Source: Pedobacter suwonensis (GTDB taxonomy: Bacteria; Bacteroidota; Bacteroidia; Sphingobacteriales; Sphingobacteriaceae). Taken from it: 64,000 bases of DNA. The notes under the pieces are model-generated. The model did not search any database and was not told where the DNA came from. It worked only from the letters and a program-made list of their open reading frames with translations. The translations under genes were made by a program, and so were the position numbers. Below, in pieces: positions 34,799-45,260 of the stretch. Location: assembly GCF_900111825.1 (NCBI RefSeq), contig NZ_FOJM01000017.1, positions 62,001-126,000 of the forward strand, written 5' to 3'. Every line of letters starts with the position of its first letter. Position 1 is the stretch's first letter.

Positions 34799-36545
34799 CC
34801 CGATAGATTTTTTCGATTATTTCACTGTTTTTTTCGGTAATCACTTTTCTTTTCAAACTTAATTTTGGCGTTAGCTCGCCGCCATCTATGCTCCACTCTT
34901 TAGGTAATAGTGCAAATCGCTTTACCTGTTCCCATTTACCAAAATCCACATTTGCCGCTTCAATAACCTCATTATATTTAGCAAGCACCTGCTCATTTTT
35001 AATTATCTCTTCGTTTGAGCTGAAATTAATGCCCTTTCTGCCTGCCCAGGTTTTTAAGGTTTCGAAATTAGGAACAATCAATGCAGAAGGAAATTTTCTA
35101 TTTTCGCCCAGAACCATGATCTGCTCGATAAAAATCGATTCTTTATATTTATTCTCCAGCATTTGCGGGGCAACGTATTTACCACCAGCTGTTTTAAACA
35201 TCTCTTTTTTACGGTCAGTAATTCTTAAAAAACGGCCATCAACCAACTCACCAATATCTCCGGTATGAAACCATCCATCCTGATCTATAGCCTCCTGAGT
35301 TAAGTCGGGCCGGTTATAATAACCTTTCATCACCTGGTGCCCGCGGGTCAATACTTCCCCATCAGGGGCAATTTTAACTTCCACACCTTTAATTACCTCA
35401 CCAACGGTACCAAACATGGTTCCGCCGAAATGATTAACGGTAATTACAGGCGAGGTTTCGGTCAATCCATAACCCTCAAAAACAGGCATACCAGCTGCCC
35501 AGAAAATCCTCGCCAATCGCGGATTGAGGGCAGCACCGCCAGATACGATGACCACGATTTCTCCACCCAGAGCTTCTTTCCATTTTTTGAACACCAGTTT
35601 ACGGGCAATACCCAGCTTGAAATTGTACCAGGCACCTGCATTGATGGTATATTTTTCGGCCAAGGCTACCGACCAAAAGAAAATTCCTTTTTTTATCCCG
35701 GTTAACGCCTTCCCTTTTTCCATGATCTTATCGTACACTTTTTCAAGAAGCCTTGGAACAGTAGAAAAGGCATTAGGTTTTACATGCTGAATATCGGCAA
35801 CAATGGTTTCCATACTTTCTGCATAATAGATCCCCGTATAATTAAACAGGTATAGATAAATGATCATCCGCTCAAAAATGTGCGATAAAGGCAGAAAACT
35901 TAAACTTTTGTTGACCCCCTCGGGCATAACTACAGCCGAGTTTACAAAGTTTGCGACTAAGTTATTATGCGTTAGCATTACTCCCTTTGGCGTTCCTGTT
36001 GTACCTGAAGTATAAATTAAGGTCAAAACATCATCTGGCTCCACGTTTGACCGATAGGCTTCCAGGTCAATATCCGTACTTGCCCTACCGAGTTCAATTA
36101 AGGTATTCCAGTTTTCGGTTGCTGTAACTTCGTTAAAAGTATAAATCTTAATATCAGGATTTATGGCATCGGCACAAGGTTTAATTTTTTTATACAATTC
36201 TTCGTCAGCTACAAAAATTATGGCTATTTCTGCATCTTTTAAGATAAATTGAATATCATGCTCGGCTAAGGTTGGATATAAGGGGATCTGGTAAGCCCCG
36301 ATCTGGCTAGCAGCAAAATCAGCAATATTCCATTCAGGCCGGTTGTGAGACATTACAGCAACCCTTCCCCCTTTCCCAATACCTTGTTTAATTAGTCCAC
36401 GGCTTAAGTTATCTACAGCATTGCAAAAATCTACTGTACTATAATTTATCCATTTCCCGTTAATTTTTCCGCTGATGAATTCCTGCTTAGGATTTTCGAG
36501 GCTGTACTTTAAAAGATCAAAAACCCGTTTAATTTCTGCCGCCAT
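34770..36545 (-). CDS. fadD: Long-chain acyl-CoA synthetase (AMP-binding)
   Basis: 591 residues. The AMP-binding P-loop LIYTSGTTGTPKGVMLTHNN, the GYGLTETSP motif, the GWFHTGDIGEL adenylate motif and the ITDRKKEMFKTAGGKYVAP hinge/lysine region are all present, with LPLSHIFERM between them. It activates long fatty acids to acyl-CoA for beta-oxidation or lipid synthesis and is probably peripheral on the inner membrane. Upstream of ggt by an overlap of 29 bp; the pairing with ggt is not functionally obvious. A TATGTTTG -7-like element (36581-36588) lies upstream but lacks a -33 box. Confidence 0.95.
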   Translation of the reverse strand: MAAEIKRVFDLLKYSLENPKQEFISGKINGKWINYSTVDFCNAVDNLSRGLIKQGIGKGGRVAVMSHNRPEWNIADFAASQIGAYQIPLYPTLAEHDIQFILKDAEIAIIFVADEELYKKIKPCADAINPDIKIYTFNEVTATENWNTLIELGRASTDIDLEAYRSNVEPDDVLTLIYTSGTTGTPKGVMLTHNNLVANFVNSAVVMPEGVNKSLSFLPLSHIFERMIIYLYLFNYTGIYYAESMETIVADIQHVKPNAFSTVPRLLEKVYDKIMEKGKALTGIKKGIFFWSVALAEKYTINAGAWYNFKLGIARKLVFKKWKEALGGEIVVIVSGGAALNPRLARIFWAAGMPVFEGYGLTETSPVITVNHFGGTMFGTVGEVIKGVEVKIAPDGEVLTRGHQVMKGYYNRPDLTQEAIDQDGWFHTGDIGELVDGRFLRITDRKKEMFKTAGGKYVAPQMLENKYKESIFIEQIMVLGENRKFPSALIVPNFETLKTWAGRKGINFSSNEEIIKNEQVLAKYNEVIEAANVDFGKWEQVKRFALLPKEWSIDGGELTPKLSLKRKVITEKNSEIIEKIYRDAENYKAPH

Positions 36546-36802
36546 ATGAATTGTATATTATTTGGTTAAATTAAAAAAATCAAACATAAAGATGGTTACT
36601 TTATGCGTATTTATTAATGAAAATAATACTTGGCAATGAGTGAAATGCCGTATTTACTTTCCGTTAAAATATTTTTAATAAACTTAGCGATTACAAAATT
36701 ACTATGCAAGCATTGTTTTTTATCAGGTTAAAATTTTTACCGAAAAAACAGAAACGGCATTAAAGTTGTTAGGCTGATAATTATTTACAAAACATTTAAA
36801 TT

Positions 36803-37267
36803 ATGAAAAAGTTATTTACAATTTTAGGATGCATTGCATTATTTGCCCTTAGTACAACAAACGTTAAAGCCCAAAACTACAAAACCGGATTAGGCTTAGG
36901 TATTGACTTCGGAGACGGCGCTACATTGGTAGGTCCTTCAATCAGACACCACTTCAGCCCTAAGGCGGCCATTCAGGGAGATGTATTGTTTGGTGGAAAT
37001 TCAACTGTTATTCAAGGTTTCATTCAATACAATTCATCTATCCGTGGTGCAAAAGGTTTAGATTGGTATTTAGGTGGTGGTCCTTCAGTTCAATTGTACG
37101 ATGGCGGTTCTAATTTTTACCTTGTTCCAATGGTTGGTTTAGACTATAAATTCTCTGGTGCACCATTGGCATTGGCTTTAGATTGGAGACCAAGACTTTA
37201 CATTGGCGACAACAACAGCGATTTTAATGCTGGAAGATTTGGTCTAGGATTTAGATATACTTTCTAG
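36803..37267 (+). CDS. Small outer-membrane beta-barrel protein
   Basis: 154 residues with a signal peptide (1-23, ends TTNVKAQ). The rest alternates hydrophobic and polar residues with many Gly (TGLGLGIDFGDGATLVGPSI, WYLGGGPSVQLYDGG), and ends in FGLGFRYTF, whose C-terminal Phe is typical of outer-membrane barrels. Six to eight strands are predicted, close to the 'outer membrane protein beta-barrel domain' group. Function unknown. Transcription ends at the bidirectional terminator 37325-37363. Confidence 0.85.
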   Translation: MKKLFTILGCIALFALSTTNVKAQNYKTGLGLGIDFGDGATLVGPSIRHHFSPKAAIQGDVLFGGNSTVIQGFIQYNSSIRGAKGLDWYLGGGPSVQLYDGGSNFYLVPMVGLDYKFSGAPLALALDWRPRLYIGDNNSDFNAGRFGLGFRYTF

Positions 37268-37324
37268 TTATAACGTTTAGCGCTAAGCGCATGACGTTAA
37301 GCTTTGTATAGTAAAGCATTTAAT

Positions 37325-37363
37325 AAAAAATCCCGTAAGATTAATTCCTTACGGGATTTTTTT
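37325..37363. terminator. Bidirectional terminator
   Basis: AAAAAATCCCGTAAG (37325-37339) pairs with CTTACGGGATTTTTT (37348-37362) around an 8-base loop. It lies between the convergent barrel and M61 genes and has T runs on both strands. Confidence 0.9.
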
Positions 37364-37400
37364 GTGCTTTATATATAGACTAAAGATTCTCGATTAAAAA

Positions 37401-39236
37401 TTAAACTCCTGTCCATTTTTTAAGTACTGCTTTTTGCTCCGGTGTGGCATTTTCGTTAACAGTTGCTTTTAGGCGTACATTTGGATTCTCTTTCAGGGTT
37501 AACGAAATTTCTTTCTCTAATCCATCACGTCTAACCTTAAGTTTCAATACATCACCAATATTCTTTTTACCTACCAACGGGATAACATCCAACGAAATCA
37601 TCGGGCTTTTCAACCTTACTGTTGCTAGCGCATCACCTAATGAGGTATCATCTAAACTGAGTACAACGTCATTTACGTTCAATCCGCTGATCCAGGCCGC
37701 AGAATTTCTTGTTGTTGAAGTAATTACCAGACCATCATTGGTCAACTGTCCGGCAGCACCGGTAACCGGCTTACCTGGAGTTGCATTTTCTGTCGAAACA
37801 TCTACACCGGCATAACCAAAGTACTTCACATATTCTACATCATCTACCCCATTTACATATTTAGCCCAAAAATTGGTAAAGCTGATTCCGGATATTTTCT
37901 CCACCATGGCTTTAAATTCGGCATCGGTATAACCTCGCTTTAAAGTTTTGCACTGCAGATACATCGCTTTCATTACATCATCCAGGCTTTTAGCACCTTT
38001 GGTGGCATTGATAATTTCCAGATCCATTAAAATACCAATTACTTCGCCTTTATTGTAATAAGAGATTGAATTGTTTTTCGAATTTTCATTCGGGCGGTAA
38101 CCAATAATCCAGGCATCATAACTAGACGAAGCTGCCGACTGGTATTTGGCACCCGGGGTATTTAAGACTGTACCCACGCCACCAACTAAATCCTTCAAAA
38201 ATTCGTTCACATCGGTAAAACCTGCGCGGTGCAGGTATTTGTTCTCATAATATGAGGTAAAACCTTCAGCCACCCAAAGGTTGGTGGTGTAATTTTCATT
38301 ATCATAATCAAAAGGGCCTAAAGCAATAGGGCGCAAACGTTTCACATTCCACAGGTGATGATACTCATGTGCAACCAGGCTTAAAAAGCCTTTATAACCT
38401 TCAGGTGTATTGTAAGCGTTTCTAGTAGCACCTAAAGTAGTGGAGTTGAGGTGTTCCAGACCACCGCCCCCCTTTAAGAAATTATGAACAATAAACAGGT
38501 AATATTTATTAGGATTTTCGCCATAAACTGCAGTTTCCTTTTCTACAATTTTGGCCATATCAACTTTTAGTTTTTCTTTATCATAATTACCGCCTCCATA
38601 CATAGCCACTTCATGCCGAACACCGGCAGCTGTAAATTCAAAAGTGTCCTGATTGCCTACCTCAATAGGGCTATCGTACAGAATATCGAAATCGCTGGCC
38701 TTATAAGTAAACTGCTCGCCAGCAACAGGAGCTAAGCCGGTAGAAACCTTACTCCAGGTATTGAACGGAACGATTTTTACCGTACTTGCCGATTTGATCA
38801 TGCCGTCAGGGTGCATAAAAATACCTGTTGGTGATAAGAAAGCATGAGATTCATCAATAAATGGTGTACGCACTGAGATTTCAAATGCATAAACCCGGTA
38901 ATTGACCTGAATGTTAGGAGTCTTTGCCGAGAAAATCCTCCAGGTGTTTTTGCTAACCTTTTCAACCTTTGCCGCTTTACCGCCCGCAGTAGCCTTAAAT
39001 TCTTCAACACTTTTTTCAAACTCACGCACTAAATAAGAACCTGGTGTCCATACAGGCATTTTTACATCTACATAATCTTTTGTCAGTCCAGAAATATTCA
39101 TCTGCACTTCTGCATAATGCGCTTGCGGTTCTTTGAAAGAAACCTCGAAGCCTATTTTTACCTGCGCCTTCGCTGCCATAATACACGTTAGTAGTAAAAC
39201 TAAACTTAAAACTGATTTTTTATTAAACATATTCAC
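37401..39236 (-). CDS. M61 family metallopeptidase (PDZ-containing, glycyl aminopeptidase type)
   Basis: 611 residues. Signal peptide 1-25 (MAAKA Q end). The N-terminal beta domain starts VKIGFEVSFKEPQAHYAEV and the zinc site is HEYHHLWNVKRLRP (HExxH, with a downstream Glu in WVAEGFTSYYENKYLHRAG). A C-terminal PDZ domain (about 490-585, AWISGLNVNDVVLSLDD) follows. M61 enzymes release N-terminal glycine or other small residues from peptides outside the cytoplasm. Length and organisation are normal. Single gene, convergent with the barrel gene. A TAAATTTG -7-like element lies 13 bp upstream without a -33 box. Confidence 0.94.
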   Translation of the reverse strand: MNMFNKKSVLSLVLLLTCIMAAKAQVKIGFEVSFKEPQAHYAEVQMNISGLTKDYVDVKMPVWTPGSYLVREFEKSVEEFKATAGGKAAKVEKVSKNTWRIFSAKTPNIQVNYRVYAFEISVRTPFIDESHAFLSPTGIFMHPDGMIKSASTVKIVPFNTWSKVSTGLAPVAGEQFTYKASDFDILYDSPIEVGNQDTFEFTAAGVRHEVAMYGGGNYDKEKLKVDMAKIVEKETAVYGENPNKYYLFIVHNFLKGGGGLEHLNSTTLGATRNAYNTPEGYKGFLSLVAHEYHHLWNVKRLRPIALGPFDYDNENYTTNLWVAEGFTSYYENKYLHRAGFTDVNEFLKDLVGGVGTVLNTPGAKYQSAASSSYDAWIIGYRPNENSKNNSISYYNKGEVIGILMDLEIINATKGAKSLDDVMKAMYLQCKTLKRGYTDAEFKAMVEKISGISFTNFWAKYVNGVDDVEYVKYFGYAGVDVSTENATPGKPVTGAAGQLTNDGLVITSTTRNSAAWISGLNVNDVVLSLDDTSLGDALATVRLKSPMISLDVIPLVGKKNIGDVLKLKVRRDGLEKEISLTLKENPNVRLKATVNENATPEQKAVLKKWTGV

Positions 39237-39580
39237 TGTGTTTTGCTACAAATTTAGATTTATTGATGGGGTTTTAATATAAAATAGCTCAATGTGGTGT
39301 AAAATAGTTGTTTCTGTTCAATTTATGTCTGGCGCTTGGCTATTTGCGAAAAACTCAGGGCGATTTAGCACCAAATGTCATCAGGCATTAACTGGTTGAT
39401 TTATGAAGGAATAACACTTAGTATAAATATTATGCTGCAACCAAGCTGTGAACTTCGGACCGAGATGGTAACATCCTTAATACAACAAAATTAGGACTAA
39501 ACTATTTGAATATTTTTACGCTCTAATTCCAAACATTAATATCATTTTAACGTTGGAATACGCACTACACAAATCATAAC

Positions 39581-40678
39581 ATGAAGAAAAGGTATATTAT
39601 CTATGCTGTTTTAGCAATAGGCCTGGCTTATCTGGTATATTACAGAATTAATGCAAATAAAAAACTAGAAGGAAAAGGTGGTGCATCTGCTGGTGCCGGA
39701 AAGGGTAAAGAGGCTGGTAAGGGAGGCGCCTCTGCTCCACTGGCAGTGGATGGAATTATTGTAAAGCCGGTATCGTTTGACAATGACCTGGAAATAACCG
39801 GCGCTATTGACGCAAACGAATCGGTTGTATTAAAAAGTGAAGTGTCGGGACTGGTGACCGGAATTTATTTTAAGGAAGGCACTATGGTATCAAAAGGAAG
39901 TGTACTGGTTAAAGTAAATGACCGGGATATACAAGCGCAATTGCAGGATGCACTGACGAAACAAAAACTTTCCGGCACAAATGAGAACAGGGCAAAACAA
40001 TTGCTTGCAAAAGGGGCAATCAGTCAGGAAGAATACGATACTTCCCTAGCAGATTTAAGGTCGTTGCAGGCCCAAGCACAATTAGTACGGGCGCAATTAG
40101 CCAAAACCACTATCCGCGCACCTTTTACAGGCCGAATAGGTTTACGTAACATTTCTATCGGCACTTATTTAACGCCCGCCACAGTGATTGCCAACCTGGT
40201 GAGTACAAATCCTGTTAAAGTTACTTTCTCGGTTCCGGAGAAATATGCAGGGCAGATCAAAGTGAACTCCGAAATCATATTTACTACTGATGGCTCTTCA
40301 AAAGAAAACAAGGGAAAAGTTTATGCGATAGAACCGGGGATTAATTCCGCTACCAGAACCTTACAAATTAGGGCTTTAGCTCCCAATGCGGACAACACTT
40401 TGCTACCAGGTTCCTTTGCGAAAATCAAACTGGCTTTAAGTACCCTTCAAAATGCTATTCTGATTCCTAACGAAGCAGTTATTCCGGTTTTAAAAGGTAA
40501 GATCGTTTATATCCAAAAAGATGGTAAAGCACAAGAGGTTAAGGTAGAAGCGGGTACGCGTACCGATGAAAACATTGTGATTACATCAGGATTAAAAGCT
40601 GGTGACACGGTATTAACCACCGGATCAATGGCTTTGAAAAAAGGTGCACCGGTTAAAGTTCATTTGGTTAAAGAATAA
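39581..40678 (+). CDS. RND efflux periplasmic adaptor (membrane fusion protein)
   Basis: 365 residues. One N-terminal membrane helix (about 4-22, YIIYAVLAIGLAYLVYY) anchors it, followed by a Gly/Ala/Lys linker (GGASAGAGKGKEAGKGGAS). The barrel-sandwich halves (ITGAIDANESVVLKSEVSG, TIRAPFTGRIGLRNISIG) flank a short alpha hairpin (about 130-190), and the C-terminal GTRTDENIVITSGLKAGD is typical of this family. It connects the inner-membrane pump with TolC. First gene of a three-gene operon; the stop and the next ATG are 2 bp apart. Confidence 0.94.
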   Translation: MKKRYIIYAVLAIGLAYLVYYRINANKKLEGKGGASAGAGKGKEAGKGGASAPLAVDGIIVKPVSFDNDLEITGAIDANESVVLKSEVSGLVTGIYFKEGTMVSKGSVLVKVNDRDIQAQLQDALTKQKLSGTNENRAKQLLAKGAISQEEYDTSLADLRSLQAQAQLVRAQLAKTTIRAPFTGRIGLRNISIGTYLTPATVIANLVSTNPVKVTFSVPEKYAGQIKVNSEIIFTTDGSSKENKGKVYAIEPGINSATRTLQIRALAPNADNTLLPGSFAKIKLALSTLQNAILIPNEAVIPVLKGKIVYIQKDGKAQEVKVEAGTRTDENIVITSGLKAGDTVLTTGSMALKKGAPVKVHLVKE

Positions 40679-40680
40679 TT

Positions 40681-43600
40681 ATGAGTATCTCTACCACGAG
40701 TATAAAAAGGCCGGTGCTGGCCATTGTGATGAACCTGCTAATTGTTCTTTTCGGGATTATAGGTTACACTTTTTTGGGTGTCCGCGAGTACCCTTCCATT
40801 GATCCGACCGTAGTTTCGGTAAGAACCTCCTACCCCGGGGCCAACGCCGATATTATTGAATCACAAATTACTGAACCGTTAGAAAAATCGATCAATTCTA
40901 TTGATGGGATCAGAAATATCTCTTCATCAAGTAACCAGGGAGCAAGTAATATTACCATAGAGTTTAACCTTGATAAAAATATTGAAGAGGCCGCAAATGA
41001 TGTACGTGATAAAGTATCGCAAGCGGCCAGAACTTTACCAAAAGATATTGATGGTTTACCGGTAGTAAGTAAAGCCGATGCCAACTCCGATCCGATTTTA
41101 TCGATGACGATACAGAGTGATAAACGCAATACGCTCGAATTAAGTGATTTTGCCGAAAACGTAATTGCCGACCGGATTCAAACCATTCCCGGCGTTAGTA
41201 GTGTACAAATCCAAGGGCAAAGGAAATATGCCATGCGTATCTGGATGGACCCGAATAAGCTCAGTGCTTATGGCTTAACCTCACAAGATATTGTTACGGC
41301 CTTAGATAATGAAAACGTAGAACTCCCATCAGGAAAAATTACCGGGGCTACCACTGAACTAACGGTTAAAACTTTAGGAAAACTCACCAACGAAAGTCAG
41401 TTTAACAACCTAATCTTAAAAGCCGACAGCAACCAGGTGGTTAAACTGAAAGACGTGGGTTTTGCAGTTTTGGGACCAGAAAACGAAGAAACCATTTTAC
41501 GCGAATCGGGCAAACCGATGGTGGCCATCGCTATTATCCCCCAGCCGGGCGCTAATTATCTTGACATCAGTAAAGAGTTTTACAAACGTTTTGATAAGTT
41601 AAAAGCCGATATACCGCAGGATATTAAACTAAAAGTGGCATTAGATAATACCCTTTTTATCAAACGTTCGGTAACCGAAGTAGCTGAAACGATTGGCTTG
41701 TCGCTGGTATTGGTAATTTTAATCATCTATCTTTTTTTCAGGGATTGGGCCATCGCCTTCAGGCCATTGATTGATATCCCTGTATCATTGATTTTTACCT
41801 TCTTTATTATGTATGCCTTTGGCTTTTCTATAAACGTACTAAGTTTATTGGCCATTGTACTTGCTACGGGCCTGGTGGTAGATGATGGTATTGTAGTTAC
41901 CGAGAATATCTTTAAAAAGGTTGAAGAAGGGATGTCGCCATTTGAGGCAGCCATTAAAGGATCCAATGAAATCTTTTTCGCGGTAATTTCGATTTCCATT
42001 ACCCTTGCAGCCGTATTCTTACCTGTAATCTTCTTACAAGGCTTTGTTGGTCGCTTATTTAGGGAGTTCGGTGTAGTAATCGGCGCTGCAGTATTGATAT
42101 CTGCCTTTGTATCGCTTACCCTAACACCGATGTTAAATGCCTACCTGATGAAAAAAGGGGGGCATAAGCCATCTAGATTCTACAACTGGACAGAACCCTA
42201 TTTTGTAAAATTGAATGATGCATACGGATCGAACCTGAATAAATTTTTGGCTAAAAGATGGCTTTCTGTGCCGATTATATTAGTTTGTATGGGGCTTATT
42301 TTCCTTTTCTGGAAGATATTACCGAAAGAAACTGCCCCATATGATGACAGGAGTGCCATCAACATCAACGTATCTACACCGGAAGGCGCTTCATTTGCCT
42401 ACACGGATAAGTTTATCATGAAGCTGAATCAGTTGGTGATTGATTCTGTTCCGGAAAAAAATGTGAACATTACCATTACTTCGCCAAGTTTTGGCGGCTC
42501 TGGCGCGGTAAACTCTGGATATGTACGGATGGGCCTTACCGATCCGGAAACCCGTGAGCGTTCGCAAAAGGAGATTGCAGATATGCTTACCCGCGTAACT
42601 AAGAAATATACCGAAGGCAAAACCATTGTGAACCAGCAACCTACCATATCAGTAGGACGCCGTGGTGGCTTACCCATCAGCTACATTATCCAGGCTCAAA
42701 ATTTTGAAAAGCTACGTGAGAAAATTCCATTGTTTATGGATGCTGTAGCCAAAGACCCCACATTTACCGTTTCGGATGTGAACCTGAAATTTAACAAACC
42801 CGAAATTAACCTGACCATCGACAGGGATAAGGCCAAAAATTTAGGTGTTTCTATTTCGGCCATTGCCCAAACCCTGAACTTAGGGTTGAGCGGACAAAGG
42901 TTCTCGTACTTTTTTATGAATGGAAAACAGTATCAGGTAATTGGGCAGTTTGACCGGGGTGATAGAAAAGATCCATTGGATTTAAGTTCAGTTTACGTAC
43001 GTAACGACAAAGGGGAATTGGTGCAGCTTGATAACCTGGTAACCGCCAAAGAAGAAAGCAGTCCGCCACAGCTGTACCGTAATAACCGCTTTATTGCCGC
43101 TACCGTTTCGGCAGGTTTAGCACCGGGCAAAAGTATTGGTGAAGGTATAGAAGCGATGGATGCCATTTCAAAAAAAGTATTGGATGAGACTTTCTCTACT
43201 GACTTAGGTGGAGAATCGCGCGATTTTAAGGAGAGTTCTTCCAATACCGTTTTCGCGTTTGGCTTGGCCCTGCTTTTGGTTTATTTAATTCTTTCTGCGC
43301 AGTTTGAGAGTTTTAAAGATCCGGTTATTATAATTTTAACTGTACCAATGGCAGTTGCAGGGGCATTTTTATCGCTCTGGTTGTGTGGCCAAAGCTGGAA
43401 TATCTTCAGTCAGATCGGTACCATTATGCTGATCGGTTTGGTAACTAAAAACGGAATTTTAATTGTAGAGTTTGCCAACCAGCTTAAAGAAAAAGGCATT
43501 CCCATCCCAGAGGCCATCAGGGAAGCTGCGGTTTCGAGGTTACGCCCAATATTAATGACCAGTTTGGCCATTGCCATTGGTGCCTTACCTATCGCGCTCG

Positions 43601-43791
43601 CATTGGGTGCTGCGGCAAAAAGCAGAATGAGCATGGGAACCGTTATTGTAGGCGGAACTTTATTCTCTTTGGTATTAACCCTATTTGTAATACCGGCCAT
43701 TTACTCTTATTGGGCAAAACCTTACCGGCCCAATCAAGAATTAAAAGAAGCACATCGTTTTGAACAGGAAGCTTTACATACAGAAGAATAA
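40681..43791 (+). CDS. RND efflux pump inner-membrane transporter
   Basis: 1036 residues, the standard length. Twelve membrane helices are expected: one at the N-terminus (RPVLAIVMNLLIVLFGIIGY), then two groups of five to six. Typical phrases: VSVRTSYPGANADIIESQ, VVDDGIVVTENIFKKVEEG (with the Asp of the proton relay), GFVGRLFREFGVV, and MLIGLVTKNGILIVEFANQ in the second half. It belongs to the hydrophobe/amphiphile-type (HAE1) group; substrate cannot be predicted. Second gene of the operon. Confidence 0.96.
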   Translation: MSISTTSIKRPVLAIVMNLLIVLFGIIGYTFLGVREYPSIDPTVVSVRTSYPGANADIIESQITEPLEKSINSIDGIRNISSSSNQGASNITIEFNLDKNIEEAANDVRDKVSQAARTLPKDIDGLPVVSKADANSDPILSMTIQSDKRNTLELSDFAENVIADRIQTIPGVSSVQIQGQRKYAMRIWMDPNKLSAYGLTSQDIVTALDNENVELPSGKITGATTELTVKTLGKLTNESQFNNLILKADSNQVVKLKDVGFAVLGPENEETILRESGKPMVAIAIIPQPGANYLDISKEFYKRFDKLKADIPQDIKLKVALDNTLFIKRSVTEVAETIGLSLVLVILIIYLFFRDWAIAFRPLIDIPVSLIFTFFIMYAFGFSINVLSLLAIVLATGLVVDDGIVVTENIFKKVEEGMSPFEAAIKGSNEIFFAVISISITLAAVFLPVIFLQGFVGRLFREFGVVIGAAVLISAFVSLTLTPMLNAYLMKKGGHKPSRFYNWTEPYFVKLNDAYGSNLNKFLAKRWLSVPIILVCMGLIFLFWKILPKETAPYDDRSAININVSTPEGASFAYTDKFIMKLNQLVIDSVPEKNVNITITSPSFGGSGAVNSGYVRMGLTDPETRERSQKEIADMLTRVTKKYTEGKTIVNQQPTISVGRRGGLPISYIIQAQNFEKLREKIPLFMDAVAKDPTFTVSDVNLKFNKPEINLTIDRDKAKNLGVSISAIAQTLNLGLSGQRFSYFFMNGKQYQVIGQFDRGDRKDPLDLSSVYVRNDKGELVQLDNLVTAKEESSPPQLYRNNRFIAATVSAGLAPGKSIGEGIEAMDAISKKVLDETFSTDLGGESRDFKESSSNTVFAFGLALLLVYLILSAQFESFKDPVIIILTVPMAVAGAFLSLWLCGQSWNIFSQIGTIMLIGLVTKNGILIVEFANQLKEKGIPIPEAIREAAVSRLRPILMTSLAIAIGALPIALALGAAAKSRMSMGTVIVGGTLFSLVLTLFVIPAIYSYWAKPYRPNQELKEAHRFEQEALHTEE

Positions 43792-43792
43792 G

Positions 43793-45103
43793 ATGAGCAA
43801 GAAATTAAAAACATTTATCATGCTGATAAGCTTATCGTTTTCAGGTTTTGCACAAGAAAAGTTAAGCCTTCAGGAAGCCATTTCCATTGCATTACAGCAC
43901 AATTACGACATCAAAATCAGCAAAAATCAGATCGATATAGCAAAGAACAATACCAATATTGGCAATGCCGGTATGCTACCCAGTATAACCGGAAATTACA
44001 CCAATGGCGGAAGTATCCAAAATACCAGGCAAAGTCCTGTAACTGGTCCTGATCGGGTGATTACCGGGGCTAAAAGTACCAATAACAGTTATGGTGCAGA
44101 ATTAAACTGGACCATTTTCGATGGCTTTCGCATGTTTGCCAATTACGATCGCTTAAAGGAATTGCAAAAACAGGGTGAATTAAATTCGCGCTTAACCATT
44201 TTAACTACTGTTGCTGATGTAATTGCAGCCTATTATGATATTGTAAGACAACAACAACTGGTTAAAGCAGCGGATAGCGCTATGGATGTTTCGATATTGC
44301 GCACCAATATTGCCAAAACGAAATTACAGCTTGGACGTGGTTCTAAACTGGACGTGCTGACCGCACAGGTTGATTATAATACGGATACATCAAATTACCT
44401 GCAAACCAAAAATGCGCTGCAGATCGCTAAAGTTCGCTTAAACCAATTAATGGTTAGGGATATTGGAACCACTTTTTCTGTTGCTGATAGTATTGATGTA
44501 GACAAAGGTATCTTATTTAGCAAGATGGCCGAAATGGCTGAAAAGCAGAACCCTGATGTGCAGAATGCATTTATCAATCAACGCATTGCTTCTTTGAATT
44601 TAAAGTCTATCCGTGGGGCCCGTTATCCGGCAGTTAGCCTGAACTCGGGTTACAGCAGGGCAAACAGTACCAGCCCCACGGGTTTTAACCAAAAATTTGC
44701 GGCCAATGGATTTACCTATGGCGTTACAGCAAGTATCAATTTATTTAATGGCTTTTTACAGCGTCAGCAAGAGCGCAATGCCAAAATCGAGATCGATAAT
44801 TCGATTCTTAACCTGAACAAAACCAGATTGGATGTGAATGCGCAGTTACTTGCTGCCTATGAAAATTATAGTACTTATCTTGATCTGATTAGATTAGAAC
44901 AGCGGAATGTAGATATAGCGAAACAGAATTTAGATATTACTCTGGCAAAATACCGTTTGGGCAGCATAGCTCCGTTAGAACTGAGAGAAGCACAGCGTAA
45001 TGCCATCGACGCTCAAAACCGTTTCATCGAAATGCAATATCAGGCAAAAATAGCCGAAAACACTTTAAAAACAATTAGCGGAAGTGTTGATTTGCTGAAC
45101 TAA
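43793..45103 (+). CDS. TolC family outer-membrane efflux protein
   Basis: 436 residues from ATG 43793 (MSKKLKTFIMLISLSFSGFAQ, signal peptide); the frame is open to 43760 but that overlaps the pump gene and lacks a signal. Two TolC-type repeats: LSLQEAISIALQHNYDIKISK... and later LNLKSIRGARYPAVSLNSGY, with AYENYSTYLDLIRLEQ, LREAQRNAIDAQNRFIE. It forms the outer-membrane duct of the RND pump. One base separates it from the pump's stop codon. The C-terminal end is short, without a separate tail. Confidence 0.94.
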   Translation: MSKKLKTFIMLISLSFSGFAQEKLSLQEAISIALQHNYDIKISKNQIDIAKNNTNIGNAGMLPSITGNYTNGGSIQNTRQSPVTGPDRVITGAKSTNNSYGAELNWTIFDGFRMFANYDRLKELQKQGELNSRLTILTTVADVIAAYYDIVRQQQLVKAADSAMDVSILRTNIAKTKLQLGRGSKLDVLTAQVDYNTDTSNYLQTKNALQIAKVRLNQLMVRDIGTTFSVADSIDVDKGILFSKMAEMAEKQNPDVQNAFINQRIASLNLKSIRGARYPAVSLNSGYSRANSTSPTGFNQKFAANGFTYGVTASINLFNGFLQRQQERNAKIEIDNSILNLNKTRLDVNAQLLAAYENYSTYLDLIRLEQRNVDIAKQNLDITLAKYRLGSIAPLELREAQRNAIDAQNRFIEMQYQAKIAENTLKTISGSVDLLN

Positions 45104-45260
45104 TAAGTTTCAATCCATTGCCAAGAGCAATCAGACATAAGGCATACTATCAAACTTTCTAAAATACAGCCATATCTAAAACGGTGCCAGTAAGCTTTAA
45201 AAGAAGTAACGAAATTATTTCAAATATAAAATGCTATAATTAATTTTTATATTTAGGGCC